Source: Actinomycetota bacterium (GTDB lineage: Bacteria > Actinomycetota > Actinomycetes > Streptosporangiales > Streptosporangiaceae). From it: a stretch of DNA of 15,895 nucleotides. The stretch lies in contig PLIQ01000091.1 of assembly GCA_003140115.1 (NCBI GenBank), forward strand, positions 1-15,895, written 5' to 3'. Positions 6,926 to 12,834 of this stretch are shown here, piece by piece (position 1 is the stretch's first letter; the number at the start of each line of letters is the position of its first letter). The notes beneath the pieces were generated by a model. It had not been told where the DNA came from and searched no databases. It saw only the letters and a list, made by a program, of their open reading frames with translations. The position numbers and the translations under genes were made by a program.

Positions 6926-7020
6926 AGAGGCTGAGCGGGCGCCGGCAGCCAGTGGTCCGTAAGCTCTTCGCAAGAACTTTTCGCGACGCAGAAAATTGGT
7001 ATGACTACTTTCCGTTCTGA
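6922..7020 (+). CDS. Small peptide gene, 32 residues, basic body with aromatic-acidic tail
   Basis: The frame opens at GTG 6922, 5 bases after GAGGAG, and stops at TGA 7018-7020. The peptide begins MKRLSGRRQPVVRKLFAR, with nine Lys/Arg in the first 21 residues, and ends DAENWYDYFPF, where six of the last seven residues are aromatic or proline and one is acidic. There are no cysteines. Codons of the second half (GCA, AGA, ACT, TTT, GAA, AAT, TAT) are AT-rich for this genome. I do not recognise the peptide. Possibilities are a signalling or membrane-active peptide, a leader peptide for the secreted protein gene at 7263, or a precursor for modification; no modifying enzyme is seen in the window. 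The ribosome site is the main support. Confidence 0.45.
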   Translation: MKRLSGRRQPVVRKLFARTFRDAENWYDYFPF

Positions 7021-7024
7021 ACGG
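7012..7024. repeat. 13-bp palindrome over the small peptide's stop codon
   Basis: CCGTTC (7012-7017) and GAACGG (7019-7024) are perfect inverted arms around a single T. The last two codons and the stop of the 6922 frame lie inside it. It could be a regulator site or a short hairpin at the stop. Confidence 0.45.
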
Positions 7025-7262
7025 CCCGGACCACGGTGCCATTCGCGCAGGGTGGCCGGATTACGAGGGCATCCCGGCCCGGTTGCGGGCCCGTAACCTG
7101 CGACGTAAGAACTTCGCAATGAATTGCCGTGAATTCAGCGTCGGTCCGCACTGAAGAACGGACAAAATGTGAATCTTCTAAAGTTCCTCCACTCGGCATC
7201 GTCCCTGGTCTACCGTGTCCGCCGGGGGCATTCCCCAGCGGTGACTAATGGAGGTGGGCCGA
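7025..7262 (+). other. Leader region upstream of the secreted-protein gene
   Basis: No convincing gene is visible here. The part from about 7095 to 7200 is clearly more AT-rich than its surroundings and contains a 12-base-period direct repeat CGTAAC/CGTAAG (7092-7109), and a short repeat TGAATT. This is where I would expect the promoter of the 7263 gene, but I cannot name a -35/-10 pair. GGAGG at 7250-7254 is the ribosome site. Confidence 0.4.
7076..7091 (+). terminator. GC hairpin in the leader of the 7263 gene
   Basis: GGCCCG/CGGGCC with a GTTG tetraloop is a perfect 6-bp stem, 56 bases after the small peptide's stop and about 170 bases before the next start. No T-tract follows. It may be a terminator or an attenuator element. 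Confidence 0.35.
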
Positions 7263-8666
7263 ATGTTCAGCGGCCATGGGTCTGCTCGGCGACGGCGCGG
7301 CAGAAACAATCGTGCGGCGCGTATTGCCATCCCCGTCGCCGCCGTGCTGGCACTGGGCGTAACGGTCGGAATCGTGGTCGGCGCATCGGGGCATGGCACC
7401 CCGAAGCTCCGCTCGGCGGCGTCCTCGGGCTCGGCGGGCGTCTCGTCCACGGCCGTCGAGGACACCTGCGACATCATCGTCCCGGCGCACCCACTGACCG
7501 CGAAGGGCCTAGCCACGGCCTATCAGCTCACCGGGCCGGCCGGGGGCTCCCCCGCGGCCACCGGCTGCCAGATGATCAACTCGATCAACCTGGGCGCCTA
7601 CGTCCAGGCCACCATCCTGGACACGCAGACCGGGGCCCTGTACGTGTACAACCCCCTGGTCATCACTGCGGGCACCAAGCCGGCCGTCGCCCCGGTGGTG
7701 CCCAAGCTGCCCAAGCACGCGATCGTCACCATCGACTTCGGGTTCAACGGCACGTTCCTGCTCCAGCAAGGCGCGACGTCGGACGCGCTGAGCCAGGGCA
7801 AGTGCGTCGACGGCATGCCGGGATCCCCCTTCGGACAGGTGTCGTTCTGCAACGGGATCAACTTCTTCAACGAGGCCTTCCGGCTGGAACGGGAGGGGAA
7901 ACTTCATATACCGTCTCCCGGCATGTCGAAGAACATCGTGCCGAGCGCGGGCGCGCTGGGGACGGGCCGCGAGTGCCCGACGACACGCAACTTCGACATG
8001 ATCGACCAGGACCCGAGCGACAACGTGACCACCAAGTACCTGCTCAATCCGGCGACCGGCCAGACCGCGCAGGACGATACGGCCAACGCGGCGCGCATGA
8101 AGGGCGCCCAGGTGCTGGTCAACGGCAGCGACAACGCCCTGATCGACGACTTCTTGGACCCGGCGCTCGACTGCACCCCTTTCATGGCGCCCGACCTGGG
8201 CAACCACGGCGCGATGACCACCTCCCAGGCGCTCGACGAACTACTCGCGGCCAAGAACCAGCCCGCGAACGTGGCCCTGGTCCCAGAGAACGACGAGATG
8301 GTCCTGGGCGTGGGCGACTCGGTTGACACGGCCAAGACCGACCTGTACCGGGCGGAGATCGGGCAAGCGCCGGTCGACAGCCAGACCGACGCGAGCAGCA
8401 GCCCGGCGATGTTCTGCCAGAACATGGTCAACATCCAGACGGCGTTTATCGCGGCCAACGAAAAGATCTTCGCCGCCTGGCCCTCGCCGGTGCCCACCGT
8501 GGGTGACACCTTGTTCACCTTCATGGCCAACCGGCTGGCCTCGTCCTTCGACAACCTCAACTGCGCGAACTTCGGCCTGCACCAGACGGTCACGGTGGTG
8601 AACAACGGGGCCGGCGCAGCCACCGAGGCCACCCTGAGCGACGACCCGCAGGAAGTCGGGTTCTGA
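7263..8666 (+). CDS. Large secreted or anchored protein of unknown function, eight cysteines
   Basis: I chose ATG 7263 (467 residues) because GGAGG at 7250-7254 lies 8 bases upstream; an in-frame ATG at 7248 would place that site inside the gene. The N-terminus has an Arg-rich stretch (SARRRRGRNNRAAR), then a hydrophobic segment at about residues 20-41, giving an export signal or N-terminal anchor, and a Ser/Ala linker. The remaining ~400 residues hold eight cysteines (in DTCD, TGCQ, GKCV, SFCN, GREC, LDCT, MFCQ, LNCA), an even number that fits disulfide bonding outside the cell. A middle part is beta-like with VTIDFGFNGTFLL. I recognise no enzyme motif or domain. It is a single-gene unit followed by a strong terminator. 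Confidence 0.85.
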   Translation: MFSGHGSARRRRGRNNRAARIAIPVAAVLALGVTVGIVVGASGHGTPKLRSAASSGSAGVSSTAVEDTCDIIVPAHPLTAKGLATAYQLTGPAGGSPAATGCQMINSINLGAYVQATILDTQTGALYVYNPLVITAGTKPAVAPVVPKLPKHAIVTIDFGFNGTFLLQQGATSDALSQGKCVDGMPGSPFGQVSFCNGINFFNEAFRLEREGKLHIPSPGMSKNIVPSAGALGTGRECPTTRNFDMIDQDPSDNVTTKYLLNPATGQTAQDDTANAARMKGAQVLVNGSDNALIDDFLDPALDCTPFMAPDLGNHGAMTTSQALDELLAAKNQPANVALVPENDEMVLGVGDSVDTAKTDLYRAEIGQAPVDSQTDASSSPAMFCQNMVNIQTAFIAANEKIFAAWPSPVPTVGDTLFTFMANRLASSFDNLNCANFGLHQTVTVVNNGAGAATEATLSDDPQEVGF

Positions 8667-8701
8667 GCATCGCGTATTAGACGCGGTCGCCTGCTTCGAC
8701 G

Positions 8702-8744
8702 ACGACCGGGCCGGAGAGTGTCTCCGGCCCGGTCGTTCTTTGTT
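8702..8744 (+). terminator. Strong intrinsic terminator of the 7263-8666 gene
   Basis: A perfect 16-bp stem (8702-8717 with 8721-8736; arm ACGACCGGGCCGGAGA) closes a GTG loop and is followed by TCTTTGTT. It lies 35 bases after the stop codon. This is the clearest terminator in the window. Confidence 0.93.
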
Positions 8745-8779
8745 GCCCGGGAGCGCCCCGCACGCTGCCCGGGCTGCCT

Positions 8780-8860
8780 CGCCTGGTCCGGAGGGCCCGC
8801 CTGGCCCGGGGGGTCGCCTGACCTGAGGGGTCGCCTGGCCCGGGGGTCGCCTGGCCCGGG
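8780..8860. repeat. Imperfect tandem repeat, five units of about 17 bases
   Basis: Units starting CGCCTGG/CGCCTGA begin at 8780, 8798, 8815, 8832 and 8848, with consensus CGCCTGGCCCGGGGGGT and lengths of 16-18 bases (last one cut). Unit length varies by single bases, so it would not keep a reading frame. It lies in non-coding DNA just after the terminator. Confidence 0.8.
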
Positions 8861-8913
8861 CCGACACGATGGAGCGTCGCCGGTTGGCCCGGATGGGCGG
8901 GTTCGTCGCGCGC

Positions 8914-8931
8914 GGGTGGGGCGGGGGTGGG
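8914..8931 (+). other. G-quadruplex-forming motif
   Basis: GGG-T-GGGG-C-GGGGG-T-GGG has four G-runs joined by single-base loops, the pattern of the most stable parallel quadruplexes. More G-runs follow at 8939-8943 and 8945-8950. It lies on the plus strand in the non-coding stretch 8745-9192, about 260 bases before the substrate-binding protein gene. Confidence 0.7.
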
Positions 8932-8977
8932 TGGAGCAGGGGGCGGGGGGCCGGTTTGAGGGCGCTGGGGTAACAAG

Positions 8978-9016
8978 ATCGGTCAGCTGACCGATGTCTC
9001 TCACTGCAACTTGCAG
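8978..9016. promoter_or_regulatory. Two adjacent palindromes, likely operators
   Basis: ATCGGTCAGCTGACCGAT (8978-8995) is a perfect 18-bp palindrome. Eight bases further, CTGCAA-C-TTGCAG (9004-9016) is a second, 13-bp one. CTTGCAG/CTGCAAG repeats are known MalR/Reg1-type (LacI family) elements near streptomycete alpha-amylase and maltose promoters; here there is only one CTTGCAG in a tight dyad. The pair lies about 180 bases before the start at 9193, a place expected for transcriptional control of that gene. No regulator gene is in the window. Confidence 0.5.
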
Positions 9017-9192
9017 CAATATTTCTCGCGCAACCGGCACTGGACGCTTCCGTATGGGCCTGGACCTTCCCCGCCCGGGAGCCGCACAGAGTAGCCAGGG
9101 CCATCCGGGATCGGTTCGAGCCCGCCGACGGTCCGGGGGCTCATCTGTGACCCGTGATGTCTTTGTCGACCCTAGAGAGGGAGGAACCCGCG

Positions 9193-10245
9193 ATGCCACG
9201 TAGGTTCATGCGGGCCGTCCGCGGCGCCGAGATCGCGGGTGCCGTGCTGGCCGTGGCGGTCTTGGCGATCCTGTTTCTGCCCAGGCTTACCGGCGGCGGG
9301 AATGCCGCCCCGTCCGTCAGCGAAGACCCGGACCTGAACGTGGCGGTGGTACCGGCCGTCGACTCGGCCGGCTTCTTCGTGGCGCTCCACCAGGGCTTGT
9401 TCGCGGCACGCGGCCTGCACGTCACCTTCATCCCGGCGGTCAGTTCCGAGACCGTCATCAACGCCCAGGCGCTTAACCAGCCGCTCGACCGGATCGACAT
9501 CTCCTGCGGCAACTACGTCAGCTATATCCAGGCGCAGGAGAACTACAACCAGGGCAAACGGTCTTCCTCGGCCAGCAGTGCCATGGTTGCCGCCGACCTG
9601 GACATTTTCGCTGAAGGTTCGGTGATGGAAGCCGGGGCCCAGGGCCTGTACGTGATGCCAGGCTCGCGCATCCGGACGCTGGCCGACTTGGAAGGCAAGG
9701 TCATCGGGGTCAACGCGCCGGGAAACATCCTGTATCTGCTGGCCGCTTCCGCGCTGGCCGACAACGGGCTGAGCGTGTCCGGCGTGCATTTCGCGTACTA
9801 CCCGCTGCCTGAGATGTCCGCGATGCTCAAGGCCGGGAAGATCGCCGCGGCGGTGCTGCCCGAGCCGTTCGCCAGCCAGGCCGAACAGTCGATGGGGGTC
9901 ACGCTGCTCGCCGACCTGGATCAGGGCGCCACCCTGGCCTTCCCCGTTCAGGGGTGCGCCGTGACCCGGCAGTGGGCCGTGCAGCATCCCATGGAGCTGG
10001 CCGCGTTCCGCGCCGCGTTCGAGCAGGGCCAGGAGATCGCGGACACCGACCGGGCCGCCGTGGAACAGGCGATGGAGACAGTGCCTGATTCGCTCGGAGT
10101 GTCCCGGGTAACGGCGGCGGTGATGGCGCTGGACAGCTATCCGACCGGGCCGGTCGACGTGGTACGCATCCAGCGGGTCGCCGACGTGATGCGGCAGTTC
10201 CTCGGCTTCCCCAGCTTCGACGTGGGGTCGATGATCGGCGGCTGA
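9193..10245 (+). CDS. Orphan substrate-binding protein, NMT1/TauT/SsuA type
   Basis: I chose ATG 9193 (350 residues) because of GGGAGGA about 8 bases upstream; in-frame ATGs at 9154 and 9157 lack one. The N-terminus has Arg residues and then one hydrophobic helix at about residues 13-31. No lipobox cysteine follows, so it is probably anchored by an uncleaved helix or cut by ordinary signal peptidase. The rest follows the periplasmic-binding fold of nitrate/taurine/thiamine-precursor binders: LNVAVVPAVDSAGFFVALHQGLFAARGLHVTF at the start, LADLEGKVIGVNAPGN, and AAVLPEPFASQAEQ, with later GCAVTRQWAVQHP. No permease or ATPase gene is adjacent, so the partner transporter must be elsewhere. The ligand cannot be told from the sequence. 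Confidence 0.87.
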   Translation: MPRRFMRAVRGAEIAGAVLAVAVLAILFLPRLTGGGNAAPSVSEDPDLNVAVVPAVDSAGFFVALHQGLFAARGLHVTFIPAVSSETVINAQALNQPLDRIDISCGNYVSYIQAQENYNQGKRSSSASSAMVAADLDIFAEGSVMEAGAQGLYVMPGSRIRTLADLEGKVIGVNAPGNILYLLAASALADNGLSVSGVHFAYYPLPEMSAMLKAGKIAAAVLPEPFASQAEQSMGVTLLADLDQGATLAFPVQGCAVTRQWAVQHPMELAAFRAAFEQGQEIADTDRAAVEQAMETVPDSLGVSRVTAAVMALDSYPTGPVDVVRIQRVADVMRQFLGFPSFDVGSMIGG

Positions 10246-10312
10246 CCTGGCGCGCCCGCGGGAGGATGGTGTTAGCCTCGCTTCACCGTCGGCGTAGAAC
10301 AGGAGCGCATAG

Positions 10313-10891
10313 ATGGCCGAGGTGGTGCTTTTTCACCACGCGCAGGGACTGACCCCGGGCGTCGTCGCGTTCGCCGACGAGCTCCGCCGGGCCGGACACA
10401 CCGTGCACACGCCCGATCTGCTCGACGGCCGCACCTTCGCCAGCATCGAGGAGGGGATGCTGTATGCCGAGGAGATCGGCTTCCCCGACGAAGTGATCGG
10501 GCGCGGCGTCAGGGCCGTCGAAGGACTGCCGGCCGAGCTGGTCTACGCCGGCTTCTCCCTGGGCGTGCTCCCGGCCCAACTGCTGGCGCAGACCCGGCCG
10601 GGCGCGCGGGGAGCGCTGCTGTTCTATTCGTGCGTGCCGGTGTCGGCGTTCGGCTCGGGGTGGCCCGAGGGAGTGCCGGCCCAGGTACACGGGATGGACG
10701 CCGACCCGATCTTCGTCGGCGAAGGCGACATCGACGCCGCCCGCGAGCTCGTCGAGCAGGCCGAGGACGCGCAGCTGTTCCTGTATCCCGGCGACCAGCA
10801 CTATTTCGCGGACAGCTCGCTGCCGTCCTACGACCCCACGGCCACGACGCTCCTGGTCCAGCGCGTACTTGACTTCCTCCGCACGCGGTAA
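10313..10891 (+). CDS. Dienelactone hydrolase family protein
   Basis: This 192-residue alpha/beta-hydrolase starts at ATG 10313, with AGGAG at 10301-10305. It begins with EVVLFHHAQGLTPGVVAFADELRRAGHTVHTPDLLDG, the usual N-terminal block of this family. The nucleophile elbow is GFSLG with Ser82, where classical dienelactone hydrolase has Cys. MDADPIF supplies a candidate acid (Asp130) and GDQHYF the His (162). Probably a cytosolic esterase or lactonase; the substrate is unknown. The thioesterase gene follows after only 6 bases, so the pair is probably one transcript. A short interrupted inverted repeat, GGTG-AGC-GCT-CACC, lies just upstream at 10268-10287. Confidence 0.88.
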   Translation: MAEVVLFHHAQGLTPGVVAFADELRRAGHTVHTPDLLDGRTFASIEEGMLYAEEIGFPDEVIGRGVRAVEGLPAELVYAGFSLGVLPAQLLAQTRPGARGALLFYSCVPVSAFGSGWPEGVPAQVHGMDADPIFVGEGDIDAARELVEQAEDAQLFLYPGDQHYFADSSLPSYDPTATTLLVQRVLDFLRTR

Positions 10892-10897
10892 GCCGCG

Positions 10898-11302
10898 GTG
10901 TTCGAGCGTCTGGTCCCGGTCAGGTGGCGTGATACGGACGCCCAGGGACACGTCAACCACGCCGTGTTCCTCACCTACCTCGAGGAGGCCAGGGACGCGT
11001 TCTTCGAGCACGTCATCGGGGCCTATCCCAGCTACGTGGTGGCCCGGGTCGAGGTAGACCTGCGCGCCGAGGTCCGGCACCCGGACCAGCAGGTGACGGT
11101 GCGGATACAGGCCGAACGGCTGGGCACCACCAGCTTGACCACCCACGAGACGATCCTGACCCCCGCGGGGGACGTGGCGGCCGAGGCGCGGGTGGTCACG
11201 GTCCGCTGGGACCCGGGCCAGCACCGGCCCATCCCGTTCAGCGAAGCCGAGCGCGTGCGGCTGGCGGCGGCGATGGACCGCTCAGAAGGCGGCGAGAGCT
11301 GA
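10898..11302 (+). CDS. Hotdog-fold acyl-CoA thioesterase (4HBT family)
   Basis: This 134-residue protein starts at GTG 10898, 6 bases after the preceding stop. No separate ribosome site is seen, so translation is probably coupled to the upstream gene. The block VRWRDTDAQGHVNHAVFLTYLEEAR (residues 8-32) is the signature of the 4-hydroxybenzoyl-CoA thioesterase-type hotdog fold, with the Asp/His helix region that binds acyl-CoA thioesters. It would hydrolyse an acyl-CoA in the cytosol; the acyl group is unknown. Its last 21 bases overlap the end of the opposing GlcG/HbpS gene. Confidence 0.87.
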   Translation: MFERLVPVRWRDTDAQGHVNHAVFLTYLEEARDAFFEHVIGAYPSYVVARVEVDLRAEVRHPDQQVTVRIQAERLGTTSLTTHETILTPAGDVAAEARVVTVRWDPGQHRPIPFSEAERVRLAAAMDRSEGGES

Positions 11303-11710
11303 CAGGCCGGCCTGGGCGACCTCCATGTCCTGGCTGTAATGGCCGCCGCTGACGCCGATCCCGCCGACCACCGCGTCCCCGACCTTGATCGGGTACCCGC
11401 CGCCGAATACCACCAGCCGGTCGATCCCGGTCGCCGCGCCCATGGCCAGCGGCGGATCGTCCTTGACGAAGTCGTGCCACCCATCGGTAGACAGGCCGAA
11501 GCCGACCGCCGTGTACGCCTTGTCCTGGGCGACCTGTACGGACAGCAGGGGCGCGCCGTCCATACGGCTGAATGCCTTCAGCACCCCGCTGTCGTCCACG
11601 ACCGCGATCACGAAGGGCTGGCCCATCTCGGCCGCCTTCCGCTCCGCCGCCTCGATCATGACCCTGGCCAGCGCCGTGGTCACGCTGGGCCGCTCAAATG
11701 TCGCTGCCAT
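11282..11710 (-). CDS. GlcG/HbpS family protein
   Basis: I chose ATG 11710 (142 residues) for its AGGAG site upstream on the minus strand; a longer start at 11746 has weaker support. The sequence shows the family's layout: N-terminal helix (ALARVMIEAAERKAAEMG), FVIAVVDDSGVLKAFSRMDGA, SVQVAQDKAYTAVGFG, GGGYPIKVGDAVVGGIGVSGG and a final helix. Relatives include GlcG of the glycolate cluster and streptomycete HbpS, a haem-binding protein that signals oxidative stress. Unlike secreted HbpS there is no signal peptide. The start lies within the end of the PEP mutase-type gene (overlap of 17 bases), implying translational coupling, so the two probably work together. Function beyond the family is unknown. 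Confidence 0.86.
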   Translation of the reverse strand: MAATFERPSVTTALARVMIEAAERKAAEMGQPFVIAVVDDSGVLKAFSRMDGAPLLSVQVAQDKAYTAVGFGLSTDGWHDFVKDDPPLAMGAATGIDRLVVFGGGYPIKVGDAVVGGIGVSGGHYSQDMEVAQAGLSALAAF

Positions 11711-12626
11711 CCCTTGCTCCTGTCTCCAGCCCCGTCTTGACCGCATAGCGCTGTTCGGCCTCGCGCACCTGGGGCAGCCCGATGAAATCCACGAACTCCG
11801 CGAACGTGGGCAACTCGCTCATCGCCGCCGCGGGCGTGCCCGCCTGGGCGATCTCCCGCAGTATCCGCCGCATGGCCCCGGTCGCCGCCAGCAACGTGCT
11901 GATCGGGAAGATAACGATCCGGTAGCCCAGTTCCTTGACCCGGTCTAGGCTGATCGGCGGGGTCTTGCCCCCTTCCGCCCAGTTGAACAGCAGCGGCACG
12001 CCGGGAAAGGCCTGCACCGCCGCCTCGGCTTCGGCCTCACTGGTCAACGCCTCGATGAACAGCGCGTCGGCGCCGGCTTCGCGGTACATCCGGCCGCGCT
12101 GCAAAGCCTGCTCGAGCCCTTCCACGGCCCGGGCGTCGGTCCGGGCGATGATCACGAACTCGGGCTGCGCGCGGGCCTGCACCGCCGCGCGGACCTTCTC
12201 GACCATCTCCTCGGCCGGGATGACCAGCTTGCCGTCCATGTGGCCGCACTTCTTGGGGGCCACCTGATCCTCGATGTGGATCCCGGCCACCCCGGCCGCC
12301 TCGTAGGCGCCGACGGTGCGGATCACGTTCAGTGGGTTGCCGTAACCGGTATCCGCGTCGGCGATGACCGGGACGTCCACGCAGGCCGCGATCCGGCCGG
12401 CGTTGCCGACCATCTCGGTCATGGTCAGCAGGCCCACGTCCGGGCGCCCGATGAGGGCCGCCGAGGTGCCGAACCCGGTCATGTACACCGCCGGGAACCC
12501 GGCCTCTTCCACCAGTCGCGCCGACAGCGGATCGAACGCTCCCGGCGCCACGATGGTCTGGCCGGAGTCCAGCAGCGCCCGCAGGCGGGCCGGGCCGCCG
12601 GGCCGCCGGGTGAGCCGGGCCGTCAC
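11694..12626 (-). CDS. Isocitrate lyase / PEP mutase superfamily enzyme
   Basis: I chose GTG 12626 (310 residues) because GAGGAG at 12633-12638 (minus) is 6 bases upstream; an ATG at 12671 is in frame but lacks a ribosome site. Visible motifs: YMTGFGTSAA (residues 48-57), the Mg-binding DADTGYGN (90-97), IHIEDQ (116-121) and the PKKCGH motif with Cys127 seen in methylisocitrate-lyase and oxaloacetate-decarboxylase-type members. LFNWAEGGKTPP and the C-terminal helices complete a single barrel. It cleaves or rearranges a C-C or P-C bond in a 2-hydroxy or 2-oxo acid; candidates are methylisocitrate lyase-like, oxaloacetate decarboxylase or carboxyphosphonoenolpyruvate mutase. No phosphonate or propionate genes flank it to decide. 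It heads a two-gene unit with the GlcG/HbpS gene. Confidence 0.88.
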   Translation of the reverse strand: MTARLTRRPGGPARLRALLDSGQTIVAPGAFDPLSARLVEEAGFPAVYMTGFGTSAALIGRPDVGLLTMTEMVGNAGRIAACVDVPVIADADTGYGNPLNVIRTVGAYEAAGVAGIHIEDQVAPKKCGHMDGKLVIPAEEMVEKVRAAVQARAQPEFVIIARTDARAVEGLEQALQRGRMYREAGADALFIEALTSEAEAEAAVQAFPGVPLLFNWAEGGKTPPISLDRVKELGYRIVIFPISTLLAATGAMRRILREIAQAGTPAAAMSELPTFAEFVDFIGLPQVREAEQRYAVKTGLETGARDGSDI

Positions 12627-12834
12627 CGCGGGCTCCTCACTGGCCGGCCTGGTAGGCGCCGTGCCGCGCATATAGGACCACCGCTGCACTCTAAGCCTTA
12701 CGGCGCAGGCACAGCTAGGGTCTCGATGGACTGACGAAGACACGCCCGCGTCACGCGGCACCCGCTACAGTCGGTCGGTAATTCAGGTACGTCAGCAGGG
12801 ATCTCCCGGCGTTTTCTTAGGTTCGAGTTGCAAA
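12627..12834. other. Divergent intergenic region
   Basis: It separates the PEP mutase-type gene from the YfhO-like gene. A small palindrome CCGCG-TCA-CGCGG occurs at 12746-12758, and TACAGT at 12766-12771 resembles a -10 box for the plus strand without a good -35. No coding frame is credible. Confidence 0.35.

Noticed and set aside
6694..7042. 115-codon minus-strand frame over the small peptide region
   Set aside because: It has no ribosome site and a mixed composition, and the plus-strand frame at 6922 has much better start signals.
7904..9199. 431-codon minus-strand open frame
   Set aside because: It is antisense to the secreted-protein gene and crosses the strong terminator and the tandem repeat; composition is low-complexity Pro/Arg/Gly.
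10268..10287. Iron-box-like or TAGCCT -10-like sequence before the dienelactone hydrolase gene
   Set aside because: It matches the IdeR/DmdR box poorly, and no -35 stands at a proper distance; kept only as a note in the gene entry.
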